Source: Chitinophagaceae bacterium (GTDB lineage Bacteria; Bacteroidota; Bacteroidia; Chitinophagales; Chitinophagaceae). From it: a stretch of 48,459 bases of DNA. Position 1 is the first letter of the stretch. The number at the start of each line of letters is the position of its first letter. The notes under the pieces were generated by a model. It did not search any database, was not told the DNA's origin, and was given only the letters and a program-made list of their open reading frames with translations. Location: the NCBI GenBank assembly GCA_025933935.1, contig JAICYZ010000003.1:1-48459 (forward strand). The letters run 5' to 3'. Shown here in pieces: positions 34,923-44,692 of this stretch. A program made the position numbers and the translations under genes.

Positions 34923-37346
34923 TTAAAACTTGTATTGGGCAGTGGCAACCAATTGTCGTGGGGAAATTGGATTGATGCTATAATTTTCGTGAACATAATA
35001 ATTATAAGTGTTTGTCAGATTGCTCATTTTTACCAGTAAAGAAATATTCTTAAAAGAATAACCTGCAGAAAGATCAATGGTAGTAAATCCCCTTACCGCA
35101 ATCAATCTTGAATAATTCTGTAGCTGTCCTTTCGTATTATTCCATCCAGCAAATCTATCTCCTGTATAAAACACAGAAGCCCCGATTTTCAACCCCTTCA
35201 GTTTTTGATCAAAAGAATAAAATGCAGTTGCGTTGGCAGTATGTGCCGGTGTTCCTACCAACCTTTCTCCTTCTACGTAGCTGCCTTTCGTATCAGGAGT
35301 TTTTGTGTACCGCATATTGTTGTAACTGTATCCCGCTATCAGGTTCAGCGCTTTCACAGGATGGCCTGAAATATCCAGTTCAATTCCGTCACTGGTAGTT
35401 TGCCCTGTCAGTTCCTGCAGGGAACTGTTGTTGTTGGGAGTAACGCCATCTGCCGCGAAAGGAGCAGTTTGAGCAAGATTATTATTGATGATGCGGTAAG
35501 TAGTGATATTGACAGAAAGTTGACCATTGATAAAATCATTTTTTATTCCCAATTCATATTGATCGATGATAGAAGGAGCAAGCGCGTTTCCAAAAACATC
35601 GGTCCCTTTGTTAACAGAAAATGAATTGGAATAACTGCCAAACAGCGCAGTATTCCGGAACATCTTATAAACAATTCCGAAGCGAGGAGAAAATGCTTTA
35701 TCAATTTTTGGATCGCCTTTTACGGTCGTGTCTTTTTTTAGATCAGTTGTTTGCACTGCTTCTGCTTTTTGAATTGACCACCTTACTCCTGCAAGCAACT
35801 TTATTTTATTGGAAATGCTGATCAGATCCTGAATATAAACACCTGCGCGGTTCACGGGGGTTTCGGTTTTTGAGATCTTTGAAGTAGCAGGAATATCCGT
35901 TCTGGCAATGAATTTGGAATGATCGAGAATATTGATGGTATCATATATTTTAGGATTGTCAAAAGCGAAATTAGTGCTGATATCCCGGTCCGCATCTATT
36001 CCTCCTAAAAGCGTGTGGCCAAGAATACCTGTTTTAAATTTCCCGGTCATGTTCATTTGTCCTGAAAGATATTGATCTTCCGACCGGATCCTGTTCAACG
36101 GCCTTGCCCAATCACCATTTGCAGCAGCCTGTATCCGTTCTGTTGAATAATAATCCCTGTTGTAAACATTGTAAGAAGCACTTGCATCGAGCGACCATGA
36201 ATCAGTGATCTTGTGTTTTAATTGAGCAGTAGTACTGCTTTGCTCAATCTTGTTATACTGCCAGTTCACTCCCTGAAAAGTATTTCGTGGAAGATGCGGA
36301 ATAATGGTATTGTCCAAAGAACCTGTACCAAAATCAGGCGTAAAATTGCTTTTTAAATAATCAGCCTGGATTAATAAGCTTGTTCTTTTATTGATGTTAT
36401 AAAGCAAAGAAGGATTGACATAGTATCTTTTGGAATGAACTTCATCCCTGTAACTGTTCTCGTCTTCCAAAGTGCCATTCACCCGGTAAGCAATTTTTTC
36501 AGATAAAGGACCATAAATATCAAACGCTGGTTTAACCAATCCAAAACTTCCCGCTCTTAAAGACGCATTTCCGCCAAAATCGAACTTTGGTTTTTTTGTC
36601 ACCATGTTAATAATCCCGCCCGGTGCGACACTTCCATATAAAATAGCAGCGCTGCCTTTCAGAATTTCTACCCGTTCCAACGAGCTCATTTCCGGCATTA
36701 CTGAAGCACTTACACGCGCACCATCTTTATAAATATTATCGTCTGACATCCTGTAGCCACGTGCAGCAAAAGTTTCCTGCACGCCACCACGGGTAGAAGA
36801 GAGGTAAACACCGTTGACATTTTTAATAACATCACTCAAGCGCTGGGATTGTTGATTGCTAATCGCATTCTGAGTGATGATAGAAATGCTTTGCGGTAGA
36901 TCCATTGACGCAATCGGAAGTTTTCCGATAGAAACCGGCTGCAGATTTTGGCTCCTTTTTCCATCTATGATTACTTCATCCAATTGCTTTGAGTTGCTGA
37001 TAATTGTAAATAAAATTTCTGCAGTGCGTTCATCTGATACATCAATTATTTTTTCTACCGGTTCAAATCCTGTGTAGGAAGCGATTACCGTATAAGTTCC
37101 CGGTTTAATGTTTTTTAAAATAAAATTTCCGCTTTCATCTGAGATTGTAGAAAGAGAAGTATTTTTTACAGAAATCGTAACCCAGCCAACTGGTTTCCCA
37201 TCAGACGAAATTACTTTTCCAATTATTTTTCCGTTATACTCATCATTTGCGAAGCAAACCGAAAAGTCAAGAAGAAAGAATGTTATAAATAAAAGAACTT
37301 TTGAGATTGTTTTAAAAGAAGAAAGAGGCATATTCAAAATTTTCAT
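34923..37346 (-). CDS. TonB-dependent siderophore receptor with carboxypeptidase-regulatory-like N-domain
   Basis: This 807-residue outer-membrane receptor has a signal peptide ending near VCFA, a carboxypeptidase-regulatory-like domain (GKVISSDGKPVGWVTISV) at about 35-115, a plug (MDLPQSISIITQNAI, RVEILKGSAAILYG, GGIINMVTKKP) and a 22-strand barrel ending in the aromatic QYKF. DLPQSIS and LKGSAAILYGSVAPGG are typical of ferric-siderophore receptors (FhuA/FecA-like). No sigma/anti-sigma pair or Fur box was recognised next to it. The ligand is not predictable. Confidence 0.93.
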   Translation of the reverse strand: MKILNMPLSSFKTISKVLLFITFFLLDFSVCFANDEYNGKIIGKVISSDGKPVGWVTISVKNTSLSTISDESGNFILKNIKPGTYTVIASYTGFEPVEKIIDVSDERTAEILFTIISNSKQLDEVIIDGKRSQNLQPVSIGKLPIASMDLPQSISIITQNAISNQQSQRLSDVIKNVNGVYLSSTRGGVQETFAARGYRMSDDNIYKDGARVSASVMPEMSSLERVEILKGSAAILYGSVAPGGIINMVTKKPKFDFGGNASLRAGSFGLVKPAFDIYGPLSEKIAYRVNGTLEDENSYRDEVHSKRYYVNPSLLYNINKRTSLLIQADYLKSNFTPDFGTGSLDNTIIPHLPRNTFQGVNWQYNKIEQSSTTAQLKHKITDSWSLDASASYNVYNRDYYSTERIQAAANGDWARPLNRIRSEDQYLSGQMNMTGKFKTGILGHTLLGGIDADRDISTNFAFDNPKIYDTINILDHSKFIARTDIPATSKISKTETPVNRAGVYIQDLISISNKIKLLAGVRWSIQKAEAVQTTDLKKDTTVKGDPKIDKAFSPRFGIVYKMFRNTALFGSYSNSFSVNKGTDVFGNALAPSIIDQYELGIKNDFINGQLSVNITTYRIINNNLAQTAPFAADGVTPNNNSSLQELTGQTTSDGIELDISGHPVKALNLIAGYSYNNMRYTKTPDTKGSYVEGERLVGTPAHTANATAFYSFDQKLKGLKIGASVFYTGDRFAGWNNTKGQLQNYSRLIAVRGFTTIDLSAGYSFKNISLLVKMSNLTNTYNYYVHENYSINPISPRQLVATAQYKF

Positions 37347-37495
37347 TGTTATAAAATAGTAACATCAGTATCGACTGGATGTTTTTTAAGAGGCAGCGAA
37401 ACTATTTTCAAAATGAAAAATCACTTTACGAAATGAGGAACTGCGTTTTCGCAATTGGGAATTGTTGGATAAAGAAAAGAAGTGCAATTGAAAAT

Positions 37496-37535
37496 AAAAT
37501 AAAAAAAAATGGAACAGCCTTTCGCTATTCCATTT
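37496..37535 (-). terminator. Intrinsic terminator of the M3 peptidase gene
   Basis: AAATGGAA (37507-37514) pairs with TTCCATTT (37528-37535), with an inner AGC/GCT pairing. Read on the minus strand it is followed by a long U-rich run (the A-run at 37496-37507). Confidence 0.8.
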
Positions 37536-37562
37536 GTAAATTTTTATAAAAATCCGGTTTTA

Positions 37563-39278
37563 CTAATCCAACTTCTCCATCTCCTCATTCACAAATTCCA
37601 TCAATGTTTTAATGTTTTCAGGAGAGAAATCAAATTTTAATCCGGCGGCTTTATACAGTTCGGGCAATGTTTTCGTACCGCCAAGACTTAATGCATTTAC
37701 ATAATTATCCAAAGCCTTTTCAGGGTCTTTTTTGTATTGCATCCAAAGGCCGATAGCGCCAAGTTGTGCAATGCCATATTCGATGTAATAAAACGGTACT
37801 TCATACAAATGCAATTGTTTCTGCCATCCGTTTTCAACATATTTTTCAAGGTGGGAGTAGTCAATTACATTATCCGAAAATTCATGAAATATTTCTACCC
37901 ATTTCTGTGACCTTTCTTCCAAAGAATGATTTGGATTTTCATAAATCCAGTGTTGAAATTTATCAATTACCGCAATCCATGGGAAGATGGTAATTACCCT
38001 TTCTAACTGATGCTCTTTGGCTCTTTTTAAATCTTCTTTATTTTGAAAGAAAACATCCCAATGATCCATTGAAAAAAGCTCCATCGCCATACTCGCCACT
38101 TCCGCGATTTCCATGGGATAATCTTTAAAGGAGCTTAATTCAAGCGAATGAGTTAAAAAAGATTGAATTGCATGGCCGCCTTCATGAACCATCGTAGTTA
38201 CATCGTGCATGGAACGGGCGGCATTCATGAAAATAAACGGCGCACCAGTTTCAGCAAGAGGCATGTTATAGCCGCCGGGAGCTTTTCCTTGCCTGCTTTC
38301 TACATCAAGGCGATTCATCGCATTCATCTGCCGAAGGCAATCTCCAAAAAACGGACGAAGTTTTGTAAAAACTTCAATTGATTTATTCAATAACTCAGCT
38401 CCTGTTTCAAACGGTGTTAACGGTTCTGTTCCTTCCGGCTCTGCTTCTACATCCCACGGGCGCAACACATCCAGCTTTAATTTTTCTTTTTTCTTTTGAT
38501 AAATTTTATTCACCAAAGGCACTACATGAAGCTTTACGGATTCATGAAAACGAAAAGTATCTTCTTTCGTATAATCAAAACGGCCAAGTTCTTTGAATTT
38601 ATAATCCCGGTAGTTTTCAAAACCTGCATTCAGTGCTTCCTGGTTTCTTCGGGTAATTAATTCTGTAAAAAGTTTATTCAATTCATCTTTATCCTGCAAT
38701 CTCCGCTCATTTACTTTTCGGTAAACTTCTTCACGCAATTTGCGGTCGTGACTTTCAAAAAATTTCGCAGCCTGTTGCAAAGTGTATGTTTTGCCTTCAA
38801 CTTCTATCGTCATCTTTCCCGTAATAACACCGTATTGTTGTTGCAGCATCGCAAGTTCTGCATGAATGGGAATATTTTCTTCGCGAAAAAGTTCAATACT
38901 TTTTCTGATAGAGCGCAAATAGGTAAAAAACTTTTCCTGGTCTAATTCTTTGGTAAAAGGAGATTCGACGAGTTTTTTATTTAACGCAAAAGCATAAGGT
39001 TGAATCTTTGGCTGGATTTCCATACAAAAGAAATTGAACGATTCTTCCAGCTTTTTATCGGTCGTATCACAGGTCATTTTTATCTGTCGCCAACAGGAAT
39101 CTTCGCTGATCACTGCTTCCAGTTCACTCATATCTTTCAGCCATTTCTCCATCGCTTCTTTTGAATCAATTTTTCTTTCCAAGAGATTTTTAAAATAAGG
39201 CTCAATCGTTTCCCAATCAGAAACGGTTAAATCTTCCGGAAGAAAATGCCTCGGTATTTTTTGTATGTCAGTGGTCAT
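37563..39278 (-). CDS. M3-family oligoendopeptidase (PepF-like)
   Basis: The 571-residue zinc metallopeptidase has the HEGGHAIQSF motif (zinc ligands in HExxH layout, Glu catalytic) and the downstream third ligand in EIAEVASMAMELF. The N-terminal helical domain is typical of oligoendopeptidase F/M3 enzymes. No signal peptide, so it degrades cytoplasmic oligopeptides. It is monocistronic with a clear terminator. Confidence 0.94.
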   Translation of the reverse strand: MTTDIQKIPRHFLPEDLTVSDWETIEPYFKNLLERKIDSKEAMEKWLKDMSELEAVISEDSCWRQIKMTCDTTDKKLEESFNFFCMEIQPKIQPYAFALNKKLVESPFTKELDQEKFFTYLRSIRKSIELFREENIPIHAELAMLQQQYGVITGKMTIEVEGKTYTLQQAAKFFESHDRKLREEVYRKVNERRLQDKDELNKLFTELITRRNQEALNAGFENYRDYKFKELGRFDYTKEDTFRFHESVKLHVVPLVNKIYQKKKEKLKLDVLRPWDVEAEPEGTEPLTPFETGAELLNKSIEVFTKLRPFFGDCLRQMNAMNRLDVESRQGKAPGGYNMPLAETGAPFIFMNAARSMHDVTTMVHEGGHAIQSFLTHSLELSSFKDYPMEIAEVASMAMELFSMDHWDVFFQNKEDLKRAKEHQLERVITIFPWIAVIDKFQHWIYENPNHSLEERSQKWVEIFHEFSDNVIDYSHLEKYVENGWQKQLHLYEVPFYYIEYGIAQLGAIGLWMQYKKDPEKALDNYVNALSLGGTKTLPELYKAAGLKFDFSPENIKTLMEFVNEEMEKLD

Positions 39279-39445
39279 TGTGGACGGTTTTAAATTTCAG
39301 GAATTGGAAATTCAGATTTCAGAATCAGGAATCGGAGCTTGCAGTAAATAAAGAAATAATTGAATTTTCTATTTCTTATTAATCGATTTATCCATAATTC
39401 TTAACTGATAAATTCCAGTATGCAACAATAAAATAATACAACAAT

Positions 39446-39961
39446 TTACTTAACTCCCCTGCTTTCAATCTTTCTTGGATTTGCTTGCTGTGGTTTTGCA
39501 TTTTTTACATTCGCATTATCTACCTGTACTGGCTTAGAATTTTTCAAATCAGCTGCTGCCTCTTTTTCCTCTTCAGTTCTCACTTTTATTTCAATATTGT
39601 TTTTCTCAATGATGTGCAACCATTTTACCATTTTTTTCATATCACTGCTATATACTCTTTCAAAGTCCAGATCAGGATATACTTTTTCAAAATACGCCTT
39701 CAAAATTTTCGCATCTGCATTTGCATCAGGAAGTTTTTCTTCACTTTTCTTCATCGCTTCAAATACTTCTGCCAGTGTGGTGTTATCTTTTATTGTATAC
39801 ACTTCTATGCTTTCAAGGTGCGAAAAATTGTGCTGCCGTGTACTCACAAATTTGGTGCTGTTATCTTCTAAAGAGCGAACCACAGCGCCGTCAGATTTTG
39901 ACGACAATAATTCAAACAAACCCGGTAACCCGGTAACTGAAACTAACTTATTATACTCCAT
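39446..39961 (-). CDS. DUF5606-domain protein
   Basis: The 171-residue protein matches the Bacteroidota-specific DUF5606 family: an N-terminal KLVSVTGLPGLFELLSSK module resembling a small barrel, a central helical segment (KILKAYFEKVYPDLDFERVY, KMVKWLHIIEKN) and a low-complexity basic tail rich in Asn, Lys and Gln after residue 130. Function unknown. No signal peptide. Confidence 0.8.
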   Translation of the reverse strand: MEYNKLVSVTGLPGLFELLSSKSDGAVVRSLEDNSTKFVSTRQHNFSHLESIEVYTIKDNTTLAEVFEAMKKSEEKLPDANADAKILKAYFEKVYPDLDFERVYSSDMKKMVKWLHIIEKNNIEIKVRTEEEKEAAADLKNSKPVQVDNANVKNAKPQQANPRKIESRGVK

Positions 39962-40220
39962 AACGATCTTTTTGTTTTTGGGACTGCAAGATAATTGAAA
40001 TGGTTTTTGTTTGCGTTAACAAAAGATAAAAGTCATTTTTCATGGAATTCATGAATATTGAATATTAAGCATTGAATATTTATTCTTCACTTTTGTAAAC
40101 AGAGATCTGCGATATTTCTTTATTTGCTGACGGGCTTTCTTTTAATCCTCAATTCTCAATTCCATCGATGGCGAAGGTTTTTACCAATAACATCGTCAAA
40201 TGTTTTAATTAATCAGTTTT
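39962..40220. other. Divergent intergenic region before the outer-membrane barrel gene
   Basis: No supported ORF. It has three GAATATT words (40053-40080), a minus-strand variant of the intergenic motif (CAGCAAATAAAGAAATAT, 40112-40129) and AT-rich DNA upstream of the barrel gene. Confidence 0.5.
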
Positions 40221-43082
40221 ATGTATAAAATTCTTACCCTTCTTTTGGCAATTATCTCTTTGAATGCAACTGCACAGTCCGTTTCCGGAACGGTTGAAGA
40301 TGCAGCAACAGGAACACCGTTATCCAATGCGACTATTAAATTGTCTCCTGCAGATTCAACTGCCAATCCGTTGCTGACGGTGAGCGATTCAAAAGGAAAC
40401 TTTACATTTAAAAATGTGGCGGCCGCAAGTTATACTTTGTCTGTTACCTCGGTTGGTTATTCTAACTTTTCTAAAAAAATAGCCGTAATTAGCCAGGATA
40501 TCAATGTTGGGAATGTGAATATGTCCAAAAGCGCTGAAACTCTTGCTACTGTTGTGATTAAAGATAATTCAGCGGTAAAAGTTATTAACGATACGGTACA
40601 ATTTGCAGCCAGCCAGTATAAAGTAAACCCAGATGCGACGGCAGAAGATCTGATTAAAAAAATGCCTGGAATTACCGTAGATAAAACTGGTACTGTCACA
40701 GCACAGGGCGAAACTGTTCAAAAAGTAACAGTTGACGGCCGCGATTTTTTTGGCACCGATGCTACGGCTACGCTTCGCAATCTTCCTTCAGAAGTGATTG
40801 ATAAAATTCAGGTTTTTGATAAACTCAGCGACCAGGCACAACTTACCGGTTTTGACGATGGAAATACGACGAAAGCGATCAACATTGTAACAAAAAAAGA
40901 TATGCGAACAGGGCAGTTCGGGCGCATCTATGGCGGATATGGAACCGACGATCGTTACAGTGCGGGGGGGAATGTAAGTTTTTTCAATAACGCCCGAAGA
41001 ATTTCCTTAGTTGGATTATTCAATAATGTGAATCAGCAGAATTTTTCTTCGCAGGATTTACTTGGCGTTTCCGGAGCTGGTCGCCGTGGTGGTGGAGGGC
41101 AAAGAGGTGGCGGAGGTGGCAACTTTACAGTCGGTCAACAAAGTGGTATTGCAAAAACCGATGCCTTTGGAATCAATTACAGTGACGCGTGGGGAAAGAA
41201 AATTGATGTAACAGCCAGCTATTTTTTCAATAACAGCAATACTTCTAACAATCAAACCATTCAACAGCAAAATATTTTGAGGAAAGACAGCAGTTCTTAT
41301 TATGATGAAAATACACTTTCAGACGCGCATAACAATAATAACCGGGTTAATTTCAGGTTGAATTATAAAATAGATTCTGCCAATACACTTTTAATCGCTT
41401 CGAATCTGAATTTTCAAACAAACAATTCTACCAATTTTGTAAACGGAAACTTTTATTTAGATCCCGAGCGCCTCGATACTTCCAGCAAAACAGCAAATGA
41501 CCTGACCAGTGATAATCATGGCTACAGCATCAGTAATGAAGTTTTGTACCGGCATGCTTTTCCAAAAAGAGGCCGCAGTATTTCCCTCGGAATAAACACC
41601 AATTTTAATAATAAAAACGGCCAGAATTTTTTAAACGCTGTAAACGATTATTATAAACCTTTATCTACCGATACAACCAAACAAGTATCGAATCAAAAAA
41701 GCAACGTAAATCAGTATAGTTTTAATTTGGTTTACACAGAACCTATCGGACAAAAAACACAATTACAAGCGAATTACAATCCGGCTTTCCAGACAAGCCA
41801 GGCTGATCAGCGCACTTATTATTTTGACAACGTTGATTCAAAATATTCTTTGTTAGATACCAGTCTGAGCAATGTTTTTAATAACACTTATAATACACAA
41901 AATGCAGGAATTACGATTCGCAACGGTGATAGAAATAACATGTTGTCTGCCGGTGTTTCATACCAGTATAGTGAATTAAAAAGTGACCAGGTATTTCCCC
42001 AGGCAGGACATATTGATAATACTTACAGCAATTTTCTTGCGAATGCTTTTGCAAGATTTAAATTTTCTTCAAAAAGTAATTTAAGGGTTATCTATCGTGG
42101 ATCGGTATCGCCTCCATCTGTAAATCAATTGCAGAATGTTATTAATAACTCAAATCCACTTTTTTTATCCACCGGAAATCCTGATCTGCAACAACAATAT
42201 TCCAACAGGCTGATTTTGCGATATAATTATACAGACGCACCAAAAAGCAAAACCTTTTTTGCCAATGTTTTCCTTCAATCAACAAATGATTATGTGGCAA
42301 ATGCAACCTATACTGCTTCTAAAGATTCGGTGTTGTCAAATACCATCACGCTTCATAGAGGTTCTCAAATTTCAAAGCCTGTAAATTTAAATGGATATAT
42401 CAGTGCCAGGTCTTTCTTTACTTTCGGAATGCCATTGACATTTATGAAATCAAATTTGAACTGGAATGGTGGAATTAGTTATTCAAAACTTCCGGGTCTG
42501 TTGAATAATATTAAAAACGTTTCCAACAATTTCAATTACAATGTAGGTGCCGTTTTATCAAGCAATATCAGCGAATATGTTGATTTTAATTTGTCTTATT
42601 CTGCCAATATCAATACCGTGAAAAATACCATTCAACCTTCATTGAATAATAATTATTTCACTTCTTCGGCGGGAGTAAGTTTCAATTTGCTCACCAAAAA
42701 AGGATTGTTTTTTAACAATGATTTATCCAATGAAACTTATAAAGGATTATCAGCCGGATTGAATACGAACTTTTGGTTATGGAATATTGCAATCGGACAA
42801 AAATTTCTTAAGAACCAAAATGGCGAATTGAAACTTTCGGTTTTTGATTTATTAAAACAAAATAAAAGCATCACGCGTAATGTGACAGACTCTTACATAC
42901 AGGATGTGCAGAACCAGGTATTGCAACAATATTTTATGCTGACATTTACATACAAATTGAGGAACTTCGGAAAAGGAAAACCTCAAACCAATCAGGATGG
43001 TGAGAGAAATTTTCGCAGGTTTGGTGGCCCTGGCGGAATGCCATTTGGAGGAAATCGTGGCCCCGGCGGACCTTCACTTTAG
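40221..43082 (+). CDS. Outer-membrane beta-barrel receptor-like protein with carboxypeptidase-regulatory-like domain
   Basis: The 953-residue protein has a signal peptide (ILTLLLAIISLNATAQ), a carboxypeptidase-regulatory-like domain (SGTVEDAATGTPLSNATIKL) to about residue 105, a plug-like region (EDLIKKMPGITVDKTGTV) and a large barrel. Two Gly/Arg-rich stretches stand out: GAGRRGGGGQRGGGGG near residue 290 and GGPGGMPFGGNRGPGGP at the very C-terminus, after the last strand. It is TonB-receptor related but not a SusC. It lies 17 bases before the ECF sigma factor, which suggests joint regulation. Confidence 0.88.
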   Translation: MYKILTLLLAIISLNATAQSVSGTVEDAATGTPLSNATIKLSPADSTANPLLTVSDSKGNFTFKNVAAASYTLSVTSVGYSNFSKKIAVISQDINVGNVNMSKSAETLATVVIKDNSAVKVINDTVQFAASQYKVNPDATAEDLIKKMPGITVDKTGTVTAQGETVQKVTVDGRDFFGTDATATLRNLPSEVIDKIQVFDKLSDQAQLTGFDDGNTTKAINIVTKKDMRTGQFGRIYGGYGTDDRYSAGGNVSFFNNARRISLVGLFNNVNQQNFSSQDLLGVSGAGRRGGGGQRGGGGGNFTVGQQSGIAKTDAFGINYSDAWGKKIDVTASYFFNNSNTSNNQTIQQQNILRKDSSSYYDENTLSDAHNNNNRVNFRLNYKIDSANTLLIASNLNFQTNNSTNFVNGNFYLDPERLDTSSKTANDLTSDNHGYSISNEVLYRHAFPKRGRSISLGINTNFNNKNGQNFLNAVNDYYKPLSTDTTKQVSNQKSNVNQYSFNLVYTEPIGQKTQLQANYNPAFQTSQADQRTYYFDNVDSKYSLLDTSLSNVFNNTYNTQNAGITIRNGDRNNMLSAGVSYQYSELKSDQVFPQAGHIDNTYSNFLANAFARFKFSSKSNLRVIYRGSVSPPSVNQLQNVINNSNPLFLSTGNPDLQQQYSNRLILRYNYTDAPKSKTFFANVFLQSTNDYVANATYTASKDSVLSNTITLHRGSQISKPVNLNGYISARSFFTFGMPLTFMKSNLNWNGGISYSKLPGLLNNIKNVSNNFNYNVGAVLSSNISEYVDFNLSYSANINTVKNTIQPSLNNNYFTSSAGVSFNLLTKKGLFFNNDLSNETYKGLSAGLNTNFWLWNIAIGQKFLKNQNGELKLSVFDLLKQNKSITRNVTDSYIQDVQNQVLQQYFMLTFTYKLRNFGKGKPQTNQDGERNFRRFGGPGGMPFGGNRGPGGPSL

Positions 43083-43099
43083 TATATAAATATGTTGCT

Positions 43100-43672
43100 T
43101 TGAATGAAAGGGAATTGATTGCCCTGCTGAAAAAAAAAGACAGGGAAGCTTTTAAGATAGTGGTAGAAACCTGGCAAGGTATGGTTTACAATACTGCGTT
43201 GGGTCTATTACAAAGTATGGAAGATGCTGAAGATACAGCTCAGGAAGTGTTTATGCAGGTGTATGAATCAATTTCATCTTTTAAGGAAGAATCAAAGTTT
43301 TCTACATGGCTTTACAGGATCACGGTTTCAAAAGCGCTGGATCACCTGAGAAAGAAAAAAAGAAAAAAAAGATTTGCGTTTATCCAAAGTTTGTATGGGA
43401 AAAATGATGGGCAAATGATTGAACCGCCGGATTTTTTTCATCCCGGGATTAAGATGGAAAATAAGGAAAACGCAGCAATTCTTTTCAAAGCTGTGGATCA
43501 ATTGCCTGTAAATCAAAAGACCGCTTTTATTCTTAACAAAACTGAAAATCTAACTTATCGCGAAATTGCTGAAATAATGGAATCTAGTGAATCTGCTGTG
43601 GATGCCTTGCTGCAGAGAGCGAAAAAAAATTTGCAAAAAATTTTAAAAGAATATTATCAAAAGTTGGATTAA
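43100..43672 (+). CDS. ECF-type RNA polymerase sigma factor
   Basis: The 190-residue protein has sigma region 2 (MEDAEDTAQEVFMQVYES, FSTWLYRITVSKALDHLRKK) and region 4 (LTYREIAEIMESSESAVDAL, a helix-turn-helix), with a very basic linker (RKKKRKKRF). The start is TTG, since the upstream ATG at 43092 meets a stop in two codons. It begins 17 bases after the barrel gene. With the downstream genes it looks like an envelope-responsive regulatory locus. Confidence 0.93.
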   Translation: MNERELIALLKKKDREAFKIVVETWQGMVYNTALGLLQSMEDAEDTAQEVFMQVYESISSFKEESKFSTWLYRITVSKALDHLRKKKRKKRFAFIQSLYGKNDGQMIEPPDFFHPGIKMENKENAAILFKAVDQLPVNQKTAFILNKTENLTYREIAEIMESSESAVDALLQRAKKNLQKILKEYYQKLD

Positions 43673-43804
43673 TAATAAGAAAAATGATGAAGGTTTTTTG
43701 ATAAAACGACGTCTAAAAAAGGTAATTAACAAAGAAAGAAAAGGTTTCGGGAAAGTAAAATTTAAAATGCAATAGATTATTTTTTAAAAAAAAAATTTTA
43801 AGTC

Positions 43805-44146
43805 ATGGAAAAAAAATTCAATGATAAAATTGATAAAACAATGAGCAGCTTTGATGACATTGAAAAAGCATCGCCAAGACCTTTTTTCTTCACACGCCTG
43901 GAGGCGAGGATGGAAAATCAAAAAAGTATCTGGGAAGTAATTTCTTCTTTTGTGACGAAACCAATGGTTGCATTTGCATGCATATGCCTGGTGGTTATCA
44001 TTAATGCGGCGGTAATTTTTTCTTCATCCGCTTCATCCGCTTCAACAACAAATTCTTTTTCTCAACAAAATAATGAACTCGCCACAGCCGATGAATATAA
44101 CCTGGTGAGTTCTAATTTTTATGAATATGTAAATACAAAACCATAA
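43805..44146 (+). CDS. Anti-sigma-like single-pass membrane protein, 113 aa
   Basis: The N-terminal 50 residues are cytoplasmic-looking and charged with an SPRPFFFTRLEARM segment, a form often seen in small proteins directly downstream of ECF sigma genes in Bacteroidota. One membrane helix (about 52-72) follows and a short Ser/Thr-rich periplasmic tail. No zinc-binding anti-sigma motif is visible. I infer an anti-sigma role from position and topology. Its TAA overlaps the ATG of the next gene by one base. Confidence 0.65.
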   Translation: MEKKFNDKIDKTMSSFDDIEKASPRPFFFTRLEARMENQKSIWEVISSFVTKPMVAFACICLVVIINAAVIFSSSASSASTTNSFSQQNNELATADEYNLVSSNFYEYVNTKP

Positions 44147-44643
44147 TGAACGCAACTGCAAAAACTAAATCTCTTGTCACGATTATCATTTTCCTTCTGA
44201 TAACCAATATTGCGATGCTGGTATTTTTTATTTTGCTGGGCAAACCTGCTGAAAGAAAACCGAGAAACCACGAAACAAATGGCATGTACACTTCTCTTCA
44301 AAATGAAGTTGGTTTTTCGAAAGACCAATTGGATAAATACCAGCTTTTGAGAAAGGAACAAATGGAAAAAGTAAAGCCTTTATTTAATGATGTAAGAAAT
44401 GCAAAGAAAGACTTTTATGGGTTGATTTATTCTTCAAACATGCCGGATTCATTGATAAAAGCTGACGCTGATTCCATTGCACAAAAACAAAGAACATTAG
44501 ACATGCAAATGTTCAGTTATTTTAAAAATATCCGAAATATTTGCACGCCCGAACAAACGCGGAAGTTCGATTCCGTGATAAAAAAAGTAGTTGTAAGAAT
44601 GGTCGGCCGCCCTGGGAAAGATAACCGGGAAAACAAGAAATAA
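44146..44643 (+). CDS. Membrane-anchored Spy/CpxP- or CnrX-like sensor protein
   Basis: The 165-residue protein has an N-terminal membrane helix (LVTIIIFLLITNIAMLVFFIL) and a helical periplasmic domain. The segments FSKDQLDKYQLLRKEQMEKV and CTPEQTRKFDSVIKKV resemble the paired LTxxQ-type helices of the Spy/CpxP and CnrX (heavy-metal sensor) families. Its start overlaps the previous stop (TAATG), implying translational coupling. It may sense misfolded protein or metal ions. Histidine is scarce, so a metal role is uncertain. Confidence 0.7.
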   Translation: MNATAKTKSLVTIIIFLLITNIAMLVFFILLGKPAERKPRNHETNGMYTSLQNEVGFSKDQLDKYQLLRKEQMEKVKPLFNDVRNAKKDFYGLIYSSNMPDSLIKADADSIAQKQRTLDMQMFSYFKNIRNICTPEQTRKFDSVIKKVVVRMVGRPGKDNRENKK

Positions 44644-44692
44644 TTTTAAATCTTTCATTTAATACTTTAAAAAAAACAAAAATTAAAAATTC

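Noticed and set aside
37347-37480. Possible Fur-type iron box upstream of the siderophore receptor
   Set aside because: I looked for a GATAATGATAATCATTATC-like palindrome and found nothing close.
41070-41140. GC-rich simple repeat within the outer-membrane barrel gene
   Set aside because: It encodes the Gly/Arg-rich loop in frame, so it is coding low complexity rather than a separate element.
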